A stretch of 64,000 nucleotides of DNA from Giesbergeria sp. (GCA_017985015.1 JAGNYI010000009.1:29612-93611); one strand, 5' to 3'; counted from the first letter of the stretch, positions 1 through 9,429 are shown. The notes: generated by a model not told the origin, from the sequence alone. Numbers and translations: made by a program.

Positions 1-1
1 C

Positions 2-736
2 GCCATGACGCGCTCGGTGCGCGACGCCGTGCTGGCGCACGAAATTCTGGCGGCGCGGCGCGTGACGCGCAGCCCGGCACCCTTGTCGGCGTGGCGGCTG
101 GCGGTGCCCGGCGGGGTGTTTCTCGAAGGCTTGGAGCCCCCCGTGCGCACCGCGTTCGAGCGCAGTGTGGAGCAATTGCGCCGCGCCGGCGCACGTATCG
201 TGGAAATCGACCTGCCCGAAGTGGCGCAACTCGCGGGCCTGCAAGCCACTGGCGGTTTTGCCGCCGCAGAGAGTTTCGCCTGGCACCGGCAACATTTGGC
301 CCGAAATGGAGCCGCCTACGACCCGCGCGTGCGGGTGCGGATCGAGCGCGGCGCACGCATGTCTGCGGCGGACTACATCGACCTGTTGCACGCGCGCACC
401 GCCTGGATCGCGCAGATCGAGACCGCCATTGGCGACTTCGACGCCCTGCTCTCGCCCACCGTCCCCATCCTGGCCCCATTGCTGGCGTCGATCGCACCGG
501 CGGACGGCAGCGATACGCAGCAGGATGCAGCACGCGACGCGGAGTTTCAGCGCGTCAATGCCCTGCTGCTGCGCAACCCCAGCATTGTCAATATGCTTGA
601 CGGCTGCGCGCTGTCGCTGCCCTGCCACCAAGCCGGAGAACTTCCGGTGGGCATGATGCTGTGGCACGCCGCGCTGCACGACGATGCGGTGCTCAATGTG
701 GGCCTGCGGGTGGAAGAACAACTACAAAAATCATAG
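2..736 (+). CDS. Amidase signature family protein, C-terminal part (5' end outside window)
   Basis: The reading frame is already open at the left edge, so this is the last ~244 residues of a longer protein; the first internal ATG is at 5. The sequence shows the C-terminal half of an amidase-signature (GatA-like) hydrolase: the stretch around FDALLSPTVPILAP is the typical conserved core ahead of the tail, and the end (SLPCH, then LPVGMMLW) matches the family's final strand pattern. The catalytic Ser-Ser-Lys triad would lie upstream, off the window. The substrate cannot be named; aspartyl/glutamyl-tRNA amidotransferase A-like or a catabolic amidase are both possible. The TAG stop (734-736) lies inside repeat copy R1. 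Confidence 0.8.
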   Translation, partial: AMTRSVRDAVLAHEILAARRVTRSPAPLSAWRLAVPGGVFLEGLEPPVRTAFERSVEQLRRAGARIVEIDLPEVAQLAGLQATGGFAAAESFAWHRQHLARNGAAYDPRVRVRIERGARMSAADYIDLLHARTAWIAQIETAIGDFDALLSPTVPILAPLLASIAPADGSDTQQDAARDAEFQRVNALLLRNPSIVNMLDGCALSLPCHQAGELPVGMMLWHAALHDDAVLNVGLRVEEQLQKS

Positions 737-772
737 CTACTAGCGCTTTATGGATAAGCGCTAGAGGCAAAA
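728..772 (+). repeat. Dispersed two-hairpin repeat, copy R1
   Basis: Contains the cleanest core of the family, a perfect 9-bp inverted repeat CTAGCGCTT / AAGCGCTAG with a 7-nt loop (740-764), preceded by ATAGCTA and followed by the family's GAGGC-A-rich tail. It lies between two rightward genes and supplies the stop codon of the amidase. Orientation + means the GCTAT arm is 5' of the AGCGCTT core. Confidence 0.85.
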
Positions 773-786
773 AATACCCAGAATTC

Positions 787-2052
787 ATGAAGATTGCGAT
801 TGTGGGCGCCGGCGTGGCCGGCGTGACCACGGCTTACGAGTTGGCGCGCCACGGCCACACCGTCACCGTGTTCGAACGGCGCGCCAGTGCCGCCGAAGAA
901 ACCAGCTTTGCGCCTGGCGCCGTGCGCGGCCTGGGTCCACTGGCTCCGTGGGCGCTGCCCGGGGCCATGGGCGTGCCGCGTGCCCTGGGCAGTTCGGCCA
1001 GCGTTCAGGCCGGCCGCGCCAGCAGCTTGGCGCAGCTGCGTTGGCTCTGGCAATGGCAAAGCGCTGCGCGCAAAGCACTGCGCAGCGAAGAGCCGACACC
1101 CGCCATGCGTGCGCTGGCGCAGCTCTCGCAGTGGAGCCAGCACTGCTACCTTGACACCGCCGAGGCACTGGAGCTTGACCTGGAGCACAGCTGCGGCGCA
1201 CTGCTCTTGCTGCAAGACGACCGCACCGCCGCGCCGCTGCGCCAGGCCGTGCAAGCGCTGCGCAGCGCAGGTGCTCTGCTGCACGAACTGGACGCCGCAG
1301 CCGCGCGCAAGCTCGAACCCGGGCTGGCGGAGAACGCAGAATTCGCCTTGGCGCTGCACCTGCCCGCGGCCGAGGCCGGCAACTGCCGCCAGTTCAGCGT
1401 GCTGCTGCGACAGGCCGCGCAGCGCCTGGGCGCCGAGTTCTTGTTTCAGGCCGAAGTCACCGCAATTCGCAGCACCTCCAACGGCACCACGCTGCAACTG
1501 CGCGGCGAAGCCGAGCCCCGGCGCTTCGAAGCTGCCGTGCTGTGCAGTGGCGCCGATGCCTTGTCCCTGCTCGCGCCGCTGGGCGTGCGCACCGGCATGG
1601 TGGCACTGTGGGGCTATTCGCTGACTGCACCGCTGCGCGAAGGCGTTCCTGGACCGCAAGGCACCGTGCTGGACGCGGCGCGGCAGGTGAGCCTGGCGCG
1701 CCTGGGCCAGCGCATCCGCGTTTCCGGCGGCGCCGAACTGGGCGGCACCGGAGCGGCGCAGCACCCGAAGGCCCTGCACGCGCTCTATGAGGCTCTGGAC
1801 ACCTGGTTTCCCGGCAGCGCCCAGCGCGGCGCCGGCCTGCAGATGTGGCGCGGCGCCCGTGCCATACGGCCAAGCGGCCTGCCCCTGCTCGGAGCCAGCG
1901 GCGTACCCGGCCTGTGGCTCAACCTGGCCCACGGCGACGGCGGCTGGTCCCTGGCCAGCGGTTGCGCGCGGGAGCTGGCTCAGCAACTGGTCGGAAGCGA
2001 ATCAGCGCTCACACCCACCGACCTGCTGCACTTCGCCCCCAGCGGTGCCTAA
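787..2052 (+). CDS. FAD-dependent oxidoreductase, D-amino-acid dehydrogenase (DadA)-like
   Basis: A 421-residue protein of the DAO/DadA family, which oxidises D-amino acids (or related amines) to 2-oxo acids and passes electrons to the respiratory chain. An N-terminal Rossmann motif GAGVAG at residues 7-12 and the acidic end of beta-2 (FER, Glu30) bind FAD. The C-terminus holds the family's second FAD contact, GDGGW near residue 383. The length equals that of DadA small subunits. ATG 787 is chosen because the FAD motif then starts at residue 3; the upstream open frame is repeat R1. The substrate is not decided by sequence; glycine oxidase-like activity is an alternative. Confidence 0.8.
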   Translation: MKIAIVGAGVAGVTTAYELARHGHTVTVFERRASAAEETSFAPGAVRGLGPLAPWALPGAMGVPRALGSSASVQAGRASSLAQLRWLWQWQSAARKALRSEEPTPAMRALAQLSQWSQHCYLDTAEALELDLEHSCGALLLLQDDRTAAPLRQAVQALRSAGALLHELDAAAARKLEPGLAENAEFALALHLPAAEAGNCRQFSVLLRQAAQRLGAEFLFQAEVTAIRSTSNGTTLQLRGEAEPRRFEAAVLCSGADALSLLAPLGVRTGMVALWGYSLTAPLREGVPGPQGTVLDAARQVSLARLGQRIRVSGGAELGGTGAAQHPKALHALYEALDTWFPGSAQRGAGLQMWRGARAIRPSGLPLLGASGVPGLWLNLAHGDGGWSLASGCARELAQQLVGSESALTPTDLLHFAPSGA

Positions 2053-2087
2053 GTGCACGCGCCTCGGAGGCGCAATGCCTGCCCATA

Positions 2088-3602
2088 ATGGCGCACATGC
2101 TGCGCATCCTGCCCGATAGCCCCCACCCACTTCACGACCTGGAAGCGACGCGCTCCATTGAGCACAGCGCGGCGGCAAGCCTGCCGCCCTACACGCTGAT
2201 GCAGCGTGCCGGTCTGGCCACCGCACGCCTGGCTCGCGCCCTGGCGCCGCACGCCCGTGCCGCGTGGATCGTCTGTGGGCCGGGGAACAACGGCGGCGAC
2301 GGGCTGGAAGCTGCCGCACACCTGCACCGCGCGGGCATTCGCGTCACCGTCACCTGGCTGGGCAGCGAGGCCCGTTTGCCGCCCGATGCCCAACACGCGT
2401 TGCACCGGGCGCGGGGCGCGGGCGTAGTTTTTGCCGATTCCCCTTCCATTGCCCTCACTGCGGCTGACATCTGCGTGGACGCCATGCTGGGCATCGGTCT
2501 GGCGCCTGGCGACGCAGCGCGTCCGCCTCCGGCCCACTGGCTGGCCTTGCTGGCGCAATTGCGCGCCGGCCCCGCCTGCCTGCTGTGTGTGGACCTGCCC
2601 AGCGGCCTGCAGACCGATACCGGGGCCTGGGCGGATGGCTTTGCTCCCGAAATGGCCGCGCGCGCACCCTGCCACACGCTGTCACTGCTCACGCTCAAAC
2701 CCGGCCTCTTCACCGCCCACGGCCGCGACGCCGCAGGCACCGTGTGGCTGGACACGCTCGACACCGCTGCGAACGAGACCCGCGCCACCGCCTGGCTGAC
2801 CGGCCCGCCCCCGGCCGCGCACCGCGTGCATGCCAGCCACAAGGGCAGCTACGGCGATGTCGCCGTCGTCGGCGGCGAGGGTCTGGCACGGCGTGGCATG
2901 GGCATGGAGGGCGCTGCGCTGCTGGCGGCCGGCGCCGCCTTGCACGCTGGCGCCGGCCGTGTGCTGCTGGCGCTGCTGGACGGCGCAGCGCTCCCAGCCG
3001 CCCTCTGGGCGCCCGAGCTGATGCAGCGCCGCTTTGAGGTGCTCGAGCTGGAAGCGCTGACCGTGGTCTGTGGCTGCGGCGGCGGCGAGGCCGTGGCCGA
3101 GGTGCTGCCCGCCGTGCTGGCCCGCGCCGCCCGGCTGGTGCTCGACGCTGACGCCCTTAACGCCGTTGCCAGCAGCGCGGCGTTGCAAACCGCACTGGCA
3201 AAGCGTGCAGCGCTCCGGCAGGGCACCATCTTGACACCGCACCCGCTCGAAGCCGCCCGCCTGCTGGGCTGCAGCGCCCAGGCGGTGCAGGCCGATCGCC
3301 TGGCGGCAGCGCAGAGCCTGGTACAGCGCTTTGGCTGCGTCTGCGTGCTCAAGGGTTCGGGCAGCGTGGTGGCCGGGCCGGGGCGCGTGCCCGCCATCAA
3401 CCCCACGGGAAACGCGCGCCTGGCCACGGCCGGCACGGGCGATGTGCTGGCCGGCATGCTGGGTGCCCACTGGGCGACAGGGAAAGAATCTTTCGCGGCA
3501 GCGTGCAGCGCCGTCTACCAGCACGGCCGCTTGGCCGACCGCTGGCCTGCAGACCAGGCACTGGTTGCCAGCGCGCTCTCAAAGGCGTCAAATTTTGATT
3601 AA
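2088..3602 (+). CDS. nnrED: Bifunctional NAD(P)H-hydrate epimerase / ADP-dependent (S)-NAD(P)H-hydrate dehydratase
   Basis: Repairs hydrated NAD(P)H. The N-terminal YjeF domain (about residues 1-215) carries GPGNNGGDG at 64-72, the epimerase nucleotide loop. The C-terminal dehydratase (about 235-500) carries HKGSYGDVAVVGG, the TPHPLEAARLLG helix, VLKGSGSVV and the catalytic NARLATAGTGDVLAG loop. At 504 residues it has the normal length of the fused bacterial enzyme. Two starts are possible, ATG 2088 and ATG 2097; neither has a clear Shine-Dalgarno sequence, and a CATAAT hexamer (2084-2089) lies 7 nt before ATG 2097. Repeat R2 begins at its 3' end. Confidence 0.9.
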   Translation: MAHMLRILPDSPHPLHDLEATRSIEHSAAASLPPYTLMQRAGLATARLARALAPHARAAWIVCGPGNNGGDGLEAAAHLHRAGIRVTVTWLGSEARLPPDAQHALHRARGAGVVFADSPSIALTAADICVDAMLGIGLAPGDAARPPPAHWLALLAQLRAGPACLLCVDLPSGLQTDTGAWADGFAPEMAARAPCHTLSLLTLKPGLFTAHGRDAAGTVWLDTLDTAANETRATAWLTGPPPAAHRVHASHKGSYGDVAVVGGEGLARRGMGMEGAALLAAGAALHAGAGRVLLALLDGAALPAALWAPELMQRRFEVLELEALTVVCGCGGGEAVAEVLPAVLARAARLVLDADALNAVASSAALQTALAKRAALRQGTILTPHPLEAARLLGCSAQAVQADRLAAAQSLVQRFGCVCVLKGSGSVVAGPGRVPAINPTGNARLATAGTGDVLAGMLGAHWATGKESFAAACSAVYQHGRLADRWPADQALVASALSKASNFD

Positions 3603-3650
3603 AAATAGGCCCTAGCGCTTATTCCACCAGCGCAAGCAGCTCCTGAAATA
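3590..3650 (-). repeat. Dispersed two-hairpin repeat, copy R2
   Basis: On the minus strand it reads as the family: a GAGCTGCT arm, a degenerate TTGCGCTGG...AAGCGCTAG core, then GGGCC and an A/T-rich tail. It overlaps the end of nnrED and fills the convergent junction with rnr. Confidence 0.7.
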
Positions 3651-3702
3651 AGAGCGAATCGGCACAGCTGCAGGGGCGGACCAGGCAGACCCGCGCTGCG
3701 CC

Positions 3703-6027
3703 TCAGTGGCGTGTTCCGCGTCCCTTGGCCTTCCCCGAAGGCGCTTTGGTCAGCAAGGAAGCTTTCTGTTTGGATTTGCCGCCAGATCCACTGGATCCAC
3801 TGGATCCACCGAAATCTTTCGAAGCCGCAGCCTCGTGCTGCCTGCGTGAGGGCGCCGGAGCGGCCTCTTCGCTGCCCCGCCGCTCGCGCGCCGGCTTTTC
3901 GCTGGCTTTGGCACTTTTCTTGCCTCCACTGCGCTCGCCGGGACCGCGCGGCACTGCGATCTCGCCTTCGTTCACAAGACGAAAATCGATGCGCCGGCCG
4001 TCCAGATCCACCCGGCTGACCTGCACGCGCACGCGCGAGCCAATGGCATAGCGGATTCCGCTGCGCTCGCCGCGCAGTTCCTGGCGCGCCTCGTCGAACT
4101 TGAAGTAGTCGCCGCCCAGCTCGGTGATGTGCACCAGACCCTCGACGTACATGGCGTCGAGCGTGACGAAGATGCCAAAGCTGGTGACCGAGGACACTAC
4201 TCCGCCGAATTCCTCGCCCAGGTGCTCGCGCATGTACTTGCACTTGAGCCAGGCCTCCACGTCGCGGCTGGCTTCGTCGGCGCGGCGCTCGTTGGCGCTG
4301 CAGTGCAGGCCAGCCGCTTCCCAGGATTGTGTCTCTGCCAGAGCCGCGCCCGTTTCCTTCTTGCGCGGCTCGGTGCCTGGCTTCTGGGCCCGTGCCGCCA
4401 GGCGCTTGCTCAGCTTGGCATGCGCCTCGCCGGGAAGCGGCAGGGCCGGCAGCCGGTAGCGCGTATTGCCCAGAATCGACTTGATGACACGGTGCACCAG
4501 CAGATCGGGGTAACGCCGGATCGGACTGGTGAAATGCGTATACGCCTCGAACGCGAGACCGAAGTGGCCGCTGTTGTTGGGTGTGTAGATGGCCTGCTGC
4601 ATGGAGCGCAGCAGCATGGTGTGGATTTGCTGCGCATCGGGCCGGTCCTTGGTGGCTTCGGCAATGGCCTGAAATTCGGATGGCGCCGGGTTGTCGCTGA
4701 TCGACATACCGACCGCCATGGCTTTCAAGTAGCTGCGCAGGATGTCCTGCTTCTCGGGCGTGGGGCCTTCGTGCACCCGGTACAGGCCGTGCTGCTTGCC
4801 CTGGGCGATGAAGTCGGCGCTGCAGACATTGGCCGCCAGCATGGCTTCTTCGATCAGCTTGTGGGCGTCGTTGCGCGTGCGCGGAATGATTTTTTCGATG
4901 CGGCCGTTGTCGTCGCAGACGATCTGCGTCTCGGTGGTTTCAAAATCCACCGCGCCGCGCTCGCGCCGCGCAATCAACAGAGCGCGGTACACATCGTGCA
5001 GATTGAGCAAATCGGGAACCCGCTCCGTGCGTTTCGCCGCTTCGGGGCCGCGCGTGTTGGCCAGAATCGCCGCCACTTCGGTGTAGGTGAAGCGCGCATG
5101 GCTGAACATCACCGCCGGGTAGAACTGATAGGCGTGCACTTCGCCCTTGGCCGTGATCAGCATGTCGCAGACCATGCACAGGCGCTCGACGTCGGGATTG
5201 AGCGAGCACAGCCCATTGCTGAGCTTCTCAGGCAGCATGGGGATCACGCGGCGTGGAAAGTACACGCTGGTGGCGCGGTCGTAGGCATCGATGTCGATGG
5301 CGCTCCCGGTCTGGACGTAATGACTTACATCGGCAATGGCGACGAGCAGGCGCCAGCCCTTGGCGCGGCCGACCTTGGCGGGCTCGCAGTACACGGCGTC
5401 ATCAAAATCGCGCGCATCTTCGCCATCGATGGTGACCAACGGCACGTCAGTCAGGTCGATGCGGTCCTTTTTGTCCAGTGGTCGCACCTTGTCGGGCAGT
5501 GCAGCGGCCTGCGCCAGGCAGGTTTCAGAAAATTCGTGCGGCACGCCGTATTTGCGTACCGCAATTTCGATTTCCATGCCGGGGTCGTCGACCTCGCCCA
5601 GCACTTCGGTGATGCGGCCCACCGGCTGGCCGTAGAGCGCAGGCGGCTCGGTCAATTCGACCACCACCACTTGTCCCGGCTCGGCATCGCCCAAAGCGCC
5701 TTTGGGAATGAGTACGTCCTGGCCGTAACGCTTGTCTTCGGGGGCCACGATCCAGACACCGCTTTCCTGCAGCAGCCTGCCAATCAGGGGTTGCTTGGGG
5801 CGTTCGATGATTTCCACCACGCGGCCTTCGGGTCGGCCGCGCCGGTCCTGGCGCACGATACAGACACGCACGCGGTCCTTGTGCAGGACGGCGCGCATCT
5901 CGTTCGGGGGGAGAAAAATGTCAGACAGGCCATCGTCGCGCAGGACAAAACCGTGGCCATCGCGGTGCCCTTGAACCGTGCCTTCAAATTCATCGGAAGG
6001 CTGGTTGGCAGGCAATTTTTCGCTCAT
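3703..6027 (-). CDS. rnr: Ribonuclease R
   Basis: A 774-residue 3'-5' exoribonuclease of the RNB family that degrades structured RNA. The protein shows an N-terminal cold-shock-like segment (GHRDGHGFVLRDDG, residues 20-33), the RNB active-site motif DGEDARDFDDAV at 201-212 with its aspartate cluster, the CSLNPDVERL region, and a C-terminal S1 domain (from GGVVSSVTSFGIFV to HITELG). The tail is basic with a Gly/Ser stretch coded by a short tandem repeat (about 3780-3812). ATG 6027 is chosen because the frame further upstream is an antisense of tRNA-Leu. No Shine-Dalgarno sequence is seen; a TATAGT hexamer lies 6 nt before the ATG. Confidence 0.95.
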   Translation of the reverse strand: MSEKLPANQPSDEFEGTVQGHRDGHGFVLRDDGLSDIFLPPNEMRAVLHKDRVRVCIVRQDRRGRPEGRVVEIIERPKQPLIGRLLQESGVWIVAPEDKRYGQDVLIPKGALGDAEPGQVVVVELTEPPALYGQPVGRITEVLGEVDDPGMEIEIAVRKYGVPHEFSETCLAQAAALPDKVRPLDKKDRIDLTDVPLVTIDGEDARDFDDAVYCEPAKVGRAKGWRLLVAIADVSHYVQTGSAIDIDAYDRATSVYFPRRVIPMLPEKLSNGLCSLNPDVERLCMVCDMLITAKGEVHAYQFYPAVMFSHARFTYTEVAAILANTRGPEAAKRTERVPDLLNLHDVYRALLIARRERGAVDFETTETQIVCDDNGRIEKIIPRTRNDAHKLIEEAMLAANVCSADFIAQGKQHGLYRVHEGPTPEKQDILRSYLKAMAVGMSISDNPAPSEFQAIAEATKDRPDAQQIHTMLLRSMQQAIYTPNNSGHFGLAFEAYTHFTSPIRRYPDLLVHRVIKSILGNTRYRLPALPLPGEAHAKLSKRLAARAQKPGTEPRKKETGAALAETQSWEAAGLHCSANERRADEASRDVEAWLKCKYMREHLGEEFGGVVSSVTSFGIFVTLDAMYVEGLVHITELGGDYFKFDEARQELRGERSGIRYAIGSRVRVQVSRVDLDGRRIDFRLVNEGEIAVPRGPGERSGGKKSAKASEKPARERRGSEEAAPAPSRRQHEAAASKDFGGSSGSSGSGGKSKQKASLLTKAPSGKAKGRGTRH

Positions 6028-6037
6028 TTTTTTACTA

Positions 6038-6043
6038 TACAAT
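6038..6043 (+). promoter_or_regulatory. Candidate -10 box for the first tRNA-Leu
   Basis: TACAAT, 18 nt before the mature tRNA start, in the divergent gap between rnr and tRNA-Leu. No convincing -35 is seen at the matching distance, so this is a weak call. Confidence 0.4.
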
Positions 6044-6061
6044 CTCGTTCTTTCCTGAAAT

Positions 6062-6146
<85 letters not shown>

Positions 6147-6157
6147 AGTTTAACGAG

Positions 6158-6187
6158 AAGCCGCTGCATAAGCGGCTTTTTTGTTTT
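6158..6187 (+). terminator. Rho-independent terminator after tRNA-Leu copy 1
   Basis: Stem AAGCCGCT / AGCGGCTT with a 5-nt loop, followed by a T-rich run. It separates the two tRNA genes into independent transcripts. Confidence 0.85.
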
Positions 6188-6225
6188 TATTCGCCAGAGT
6201 ACCGCATCAACCCTGCCTCCTCTGC

Positions 6226-6231
6226 TATAAA
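6226..6231 (+). promoter_or_regulatory. Extended -10 promoter for tRNA-Leu copy 2
   Basis: TGC-TATAAA, an extended -10 box, 20 nt upstream of the second tRNA. It supports separate transcription of copy 2 downstream of the terminator. Confidence 0.55.
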
Positions 6232-6251
6232 ATTCAAGCATTCGATATCTG

Positions 6252-6336
<85 letters not shown>

Positions 6337-6342
6337 AGCAAA

Positions 6343-6371
6343 AAGCCGCTGCAGTTGCAGCGGCTTTTTTA
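6343..6371 (+). terminator. Rho-independent terminator after tRNA-Leu copy 2
   Basis: Near-perfect stem AAGCCGCTGCA / TGCAGCGGCTT with T-runs on both sides when read on either strand, so it may also end the convergent DUF349 gene that stops at 6401. Confidence 0.88.
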
Positions 6372-6400
6372 TTTCCGAAGCGCTTGGCCGCTTCTGCGCG

Positions 6401-9076
6401 TCACCCGCGCATCAAAGCCTTCAGAACGTTCTGCAAACGGCGTGCGGCAGCGGCGTCGCTGGGCTGGGCGAGCAACTCGGCCACATCCTGCGCCCAAGTC
6501 TGCGCTGGCGCCGCTTCGTTGCGGCGCGTCAGCAACTGCAATTGCATCATGCGGCGATCCGAAAGATGCTCGGCCGGCGTGGGAACCTCGGCGGCAATTT
6601 CCAGCCGCAGCAGCAGATCAGCGCCGGAGACCTTGCCCCCCGTTCGCGGCGGCGCGGTCAACGCCTGCGTCCAAGCATTGCGCACGGCGCCCGTCACGCT
6701 GCGGCCAAACTCCTGCGCTGGCGGCACCAGGTCTGCATCACGTTTTTCCCATGCGGCAAGCAGATGCGTAAGGGCTTCCCCGTGGGCCTGAGCCGCCAAT
6801 TTTCGCAAAGCGGCCTCGGCATGCTCCAGAGCCTCGCGCTGGGCCCGAAAGGCTGCGTCGCCCAGACGTGGGCCACGATCTTCAAAGGCGGGTCGATCGC
6901 CAAAGCGCCCAGAACCCGCGCCGTCGCGGCCGCCGTCACGCGCGGGTCGGCTATCGCGCCGCTCGCCGGGACGTGCACCTCGGCCCGGGGCCGCCGGCAC
7001 ATCCTTCTTCATCCCTGGCCGGTCGTCCCCGCGCACCGCCACCACCCGGCGCGGAGCCGGAGGCGGAGTCACCGGCGTGGCTGCCGGGCTTTCGTCGACC
7101 GAAGCGTCTTGCGACTCGGCAGACTCTTGCGAGCTCGGTTCCGACGGGATAGGCGCTTCGCCTGCAGCTTGTGCTGGCGCTGGCACAGGAGCCTGTGTGG
7201 CGGCATGCGCAGCCTGACCGCGAAGCGCCGCCTCCAGTGCGCTCACGGCGGCGCGAATGCGCTGCGCGTCACCACTGGCATTGGCGGCATCGAGCGCCTT
7301 GGCGGCTTCAAGCACGGCCCTGTCATGTGCGCTGGCCTGACCCGCGCCCCGTTCGCGTTCAGCGGTTTTGCGGTTGAAGGCTTCATCAATGGGCTTGCGG
7401 AACGCATCCCACAACTTTTGCTCCTGGCGGCGCTCCAGCGGAACCGTCTGGGCTTCGACTTGCCAGCGCTGCTGCAATGCCTTCACGGCATCCACACGCA
7501 GCATGGGGGAGGCCCCCAGGGCGATGGCTTCCTCAATCATGGCGTGGCGACGCGCCAAGCTGGCGGCCTGCGCAGCTTCGAAAGGCCCAGCGGCGGCGTC
7601 CATGGCGCGTTTCCACTGCGGCTGCAGTTCCGCCAGCAGCTTTTCGCCCACATGGCCACCGTCCCGCCAGCGGGCACCAAACTGCTGAAGACCGCGCAAA
7701 ACCGACTTCCAATCGGTATTGGTGGCGTTTTGCTCGCCCCAGGTCTGGAGTTCGGAAATCAAGGCCAGACGCTGCGCCTTGTGCTCGGCCGCGTCGGTGC
7801 GCACTTTCTCCAGCCAAGCCTCAACCACCTTGTGCGCCTCATTGCAGGCTTCGTCAAACTTCTTCCACAAGCCATGGTTGGGCGCCCCGCCCTGGTCGGC
7901 CTGTTTCCATTGCTCGCGCAAATTGCGCAAGCTCTCCTGCATCTTGCGCCCCCCCAATCCTTGACCTTCAGGCCGTTGCAACAAACCCTGCGCCTTGGCA
8001 ACCAGGTCTTCGCGCACCTGATCTGCACTCCAACGCTGCCAGCCTTCGAGCTCACCCGCCGCCACCAACGCCGTGTGCACGCGCTGCTCGAGCGCAGTAT
8101 CGATATGCCGGCCATGCTGCTTGAGCACGGTGCGCAAAGCCGTCGCTGCACCGGCACTGGCCTTGCCGTGACCCTGGGCTGTTTCTTCTTCCAGTTTGTT
8201 CAGGGCATCCATGACGCGGGCTGCGGACTGCGCGGCCAGCTCCGGGTCCACCCGGGGTTTGCTGGGCCGCTGCGCCGCGGGAGCAGCGGCAGGTGCCTCA
8301 CCACGCGCTGCGCGCAACTCTTCAGCCCACATAGGAACCGCAGGAAGCGGTGCCTGTGCGTCGGCCGCAGCAGTTGCCGCTTGCCCGATGGCGGCCTGGA
8401 ATGCCTCCCAAACCACTAGGAGCTGCGCTTTGGAGGCATCCAACAGAGGAGGAAAGCGTGCCTCGACACTCGGCCAACTGGCGTCGCCTGCGAGCGCCTG
8501 GGCCTGGTCCTGCCAGTGCTGCACATCGGTAGACAACGCGTCCTGCGTCGCATGGGCATCCTGCCAAGGTTTGGTGGACAGCACTTCAATGCGTTGCGCC
8601 AGCAACACCGCCGCTTCACGCTGCACCTGAACACGGTGCTGCAGGTCTTCAATCACCTTGATGCGCTCGGTCAGCTGCGTCTTGAGTTCCGCCAAAGGTT
8701 CACGCGAGAGGGGCGCACCGGCCTTGGCTGCATCGCGCTGCCAGGCCATGGCATCGGCAATATTCAGCTTGGGCGCTGCCAGCAATGCATTGGCCTTGTC
8801 TGCCCAATCAGCGGCGATAGCCTCCTGATTCTTGGCGCGACGGAGCTCGTCCAGACGCTCACGCACGGCTCGCGCTGCGCCTTTGTCGCGGCCACTGAGC
8901 TCCTTGAACACATCCTGCAGTTGCGCTGGCGTCGGCTGCGACGCCAGCCAGTCGCGGATGCGTGAGGCGCGCTCGCCCGAAGTCGCGGCAGAGAAAGCTC
9001 CGCCAGTCAGCGCGTCAAGCGGATGCACGGGCGTCGTCGGAGGCGGCGTAGTGGGCAGATCAGGAGCGTCAGACAT
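6401..9076 (-). CDS. DUF349 domain-containing protein
   Basis: An 891-residue, largely helical cytoplasmic protein with repeated DUF349 units. Examples are LREQWKQADQGG followed by LWKKFDEACNEAH, and LQQRWQ followed by LWDAFRKPIDEAF. An Ala/Pro-rich and then Arg/Gly/Asp-rich linker (about residues 630-750) precedes a helical C-terminus. The family's molecular function is not established; I infer none. The start is ATG 9076 (MSDAPDLP); ATG 9103 in the same frame is an alternative, and neither has a strong ribosome site. It stands alone between the tRNA terminator and a long gene-poor stretch. Confidence 0.8.
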   Translation of the reverse strand: MSDAPDLPTTPPPTTPVHPLDALTGGAFSAATSGERASRIRDWLASQPTPAQLQDVFKELSGRDKGAARAVRERLDELRRAKNQEAIAADWADKANALLAAPKLNIADAMAWQRDAAKAGAPLSREPLAELKTQLTERIKVIEDLQHRVQVQREAAVLLAQRIEVLSTKPWQDAHATQDALSTDVQHWQDQAQALAGDASWPSVEARFPPLLDASKAQLLVVWEAFQAAIGQAATAAADAQAPLPAVPMWAEELRAARGEAPAAAPAAQRPSKPRVDPELAAQSAARVMDALNKLEEETAQGHGKASAGAATALRTVLKQHGRHIDTALEQRVHTALVAAGELEGWQRWSADQVREDLVAKAQGLLQRPEGQGLGGRKMQESLRNLREQWKQADQGGAPNHGLWKKFDEACNEAHKVVEAWLEKVRTDAAEHKAQRLALISELQTWGEQNATNTDWKSVLRGLQQFGARWRDGGHVGEKLLAELQPQWKRAMDAAAGPFEAAQAASLARRHAMIEEAIALGASPMLRVDAVKALQQRWQVEAQTVPLERRQEQKLWDAFRKPIDEAFNRKTAERERGAGQASAHDRAVLEAAKALDAANASGDAQRIRAAVSALEAALRGQAAHAATQAPVPAPAQAAGEAPIPSEPSSQESAESQDASVDESPAATPVTPPPAPRRVVAVRGDDRPGMKKDVPAAPGRGARPGERRDSRPARDGGRDGAGSGRFGDRPAFEDRGPRLGDAAFRAQREALEHAEAALRKLAAQAHGEALTHLLAAWEKRDADLVPPAQEFGRSVTGAVRNAWTQALTAPPRTGGKVSGADLLLRLEIAAEVPTPAEHLSDRRMMQLQLLTRRNEAAPAQTWAQDVAELLAQPSDAAAARRLQNVLKALMRG

Positions 9077-9399
9077 CTTGTTGCGCAAAGAGAATGGAAA
9101 CATGGGAAGTGAGGAGCAAAGGCGCAAAGCGCCAGCCCGTACAAACGAGCGATGAAGGAAGCACGCACAAGGGCGAGCGCAAGCCTATTTTCACAGGGTT
9201 TTGAAGAAGCTCCCTAAACCTTGGTCAACACATGCTTTCCGAATGCTCTCCACGCTGACTCAGATGCGCTGTCAACGGCGCGGCAGAAGGGAAAGGCGGG
9301 TGCCGCGGAATTCGTTGGAGGCAGACCGCGTCTTCCCAAAAAAGGGGATACATACAGTCTTTTAAATACTATTAAGTCTAACATTTAGCTTTAATAGTG

Positions 9400-9429
9400 T
9401 TGACTTGGTATTTGATCGGCCTCTAGAAT
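9400..9429 (+). promoter_or_regulatory. Sigma-70-type promoter for the lytic transglycosylase gene
   Basis: TTGACT (9400-9405), 18-bp spacer, TAGAAT (9424-9429), in an AT-rich island (9358-9430) that stands out from the GC-rich surroundings. It predicts a leader of about 170 nt before the ATG at 9608. The rest of 9077-9399 shows no gene or recognisable element. Confidence 0.65.

Noticed and set aside
748-1986. 412-codon frame antisense to the DadA-like gene
   Set aside because: Gln/Ala-rich shadow; the FAD motifs on the plus strand define the real gene.
6542-8419. Long open frame antisense to the DUF349 gene
   Set aside because: Same shadow effect; low-complexity Arg/Gly/Leu composition and no ribosome site or motif.
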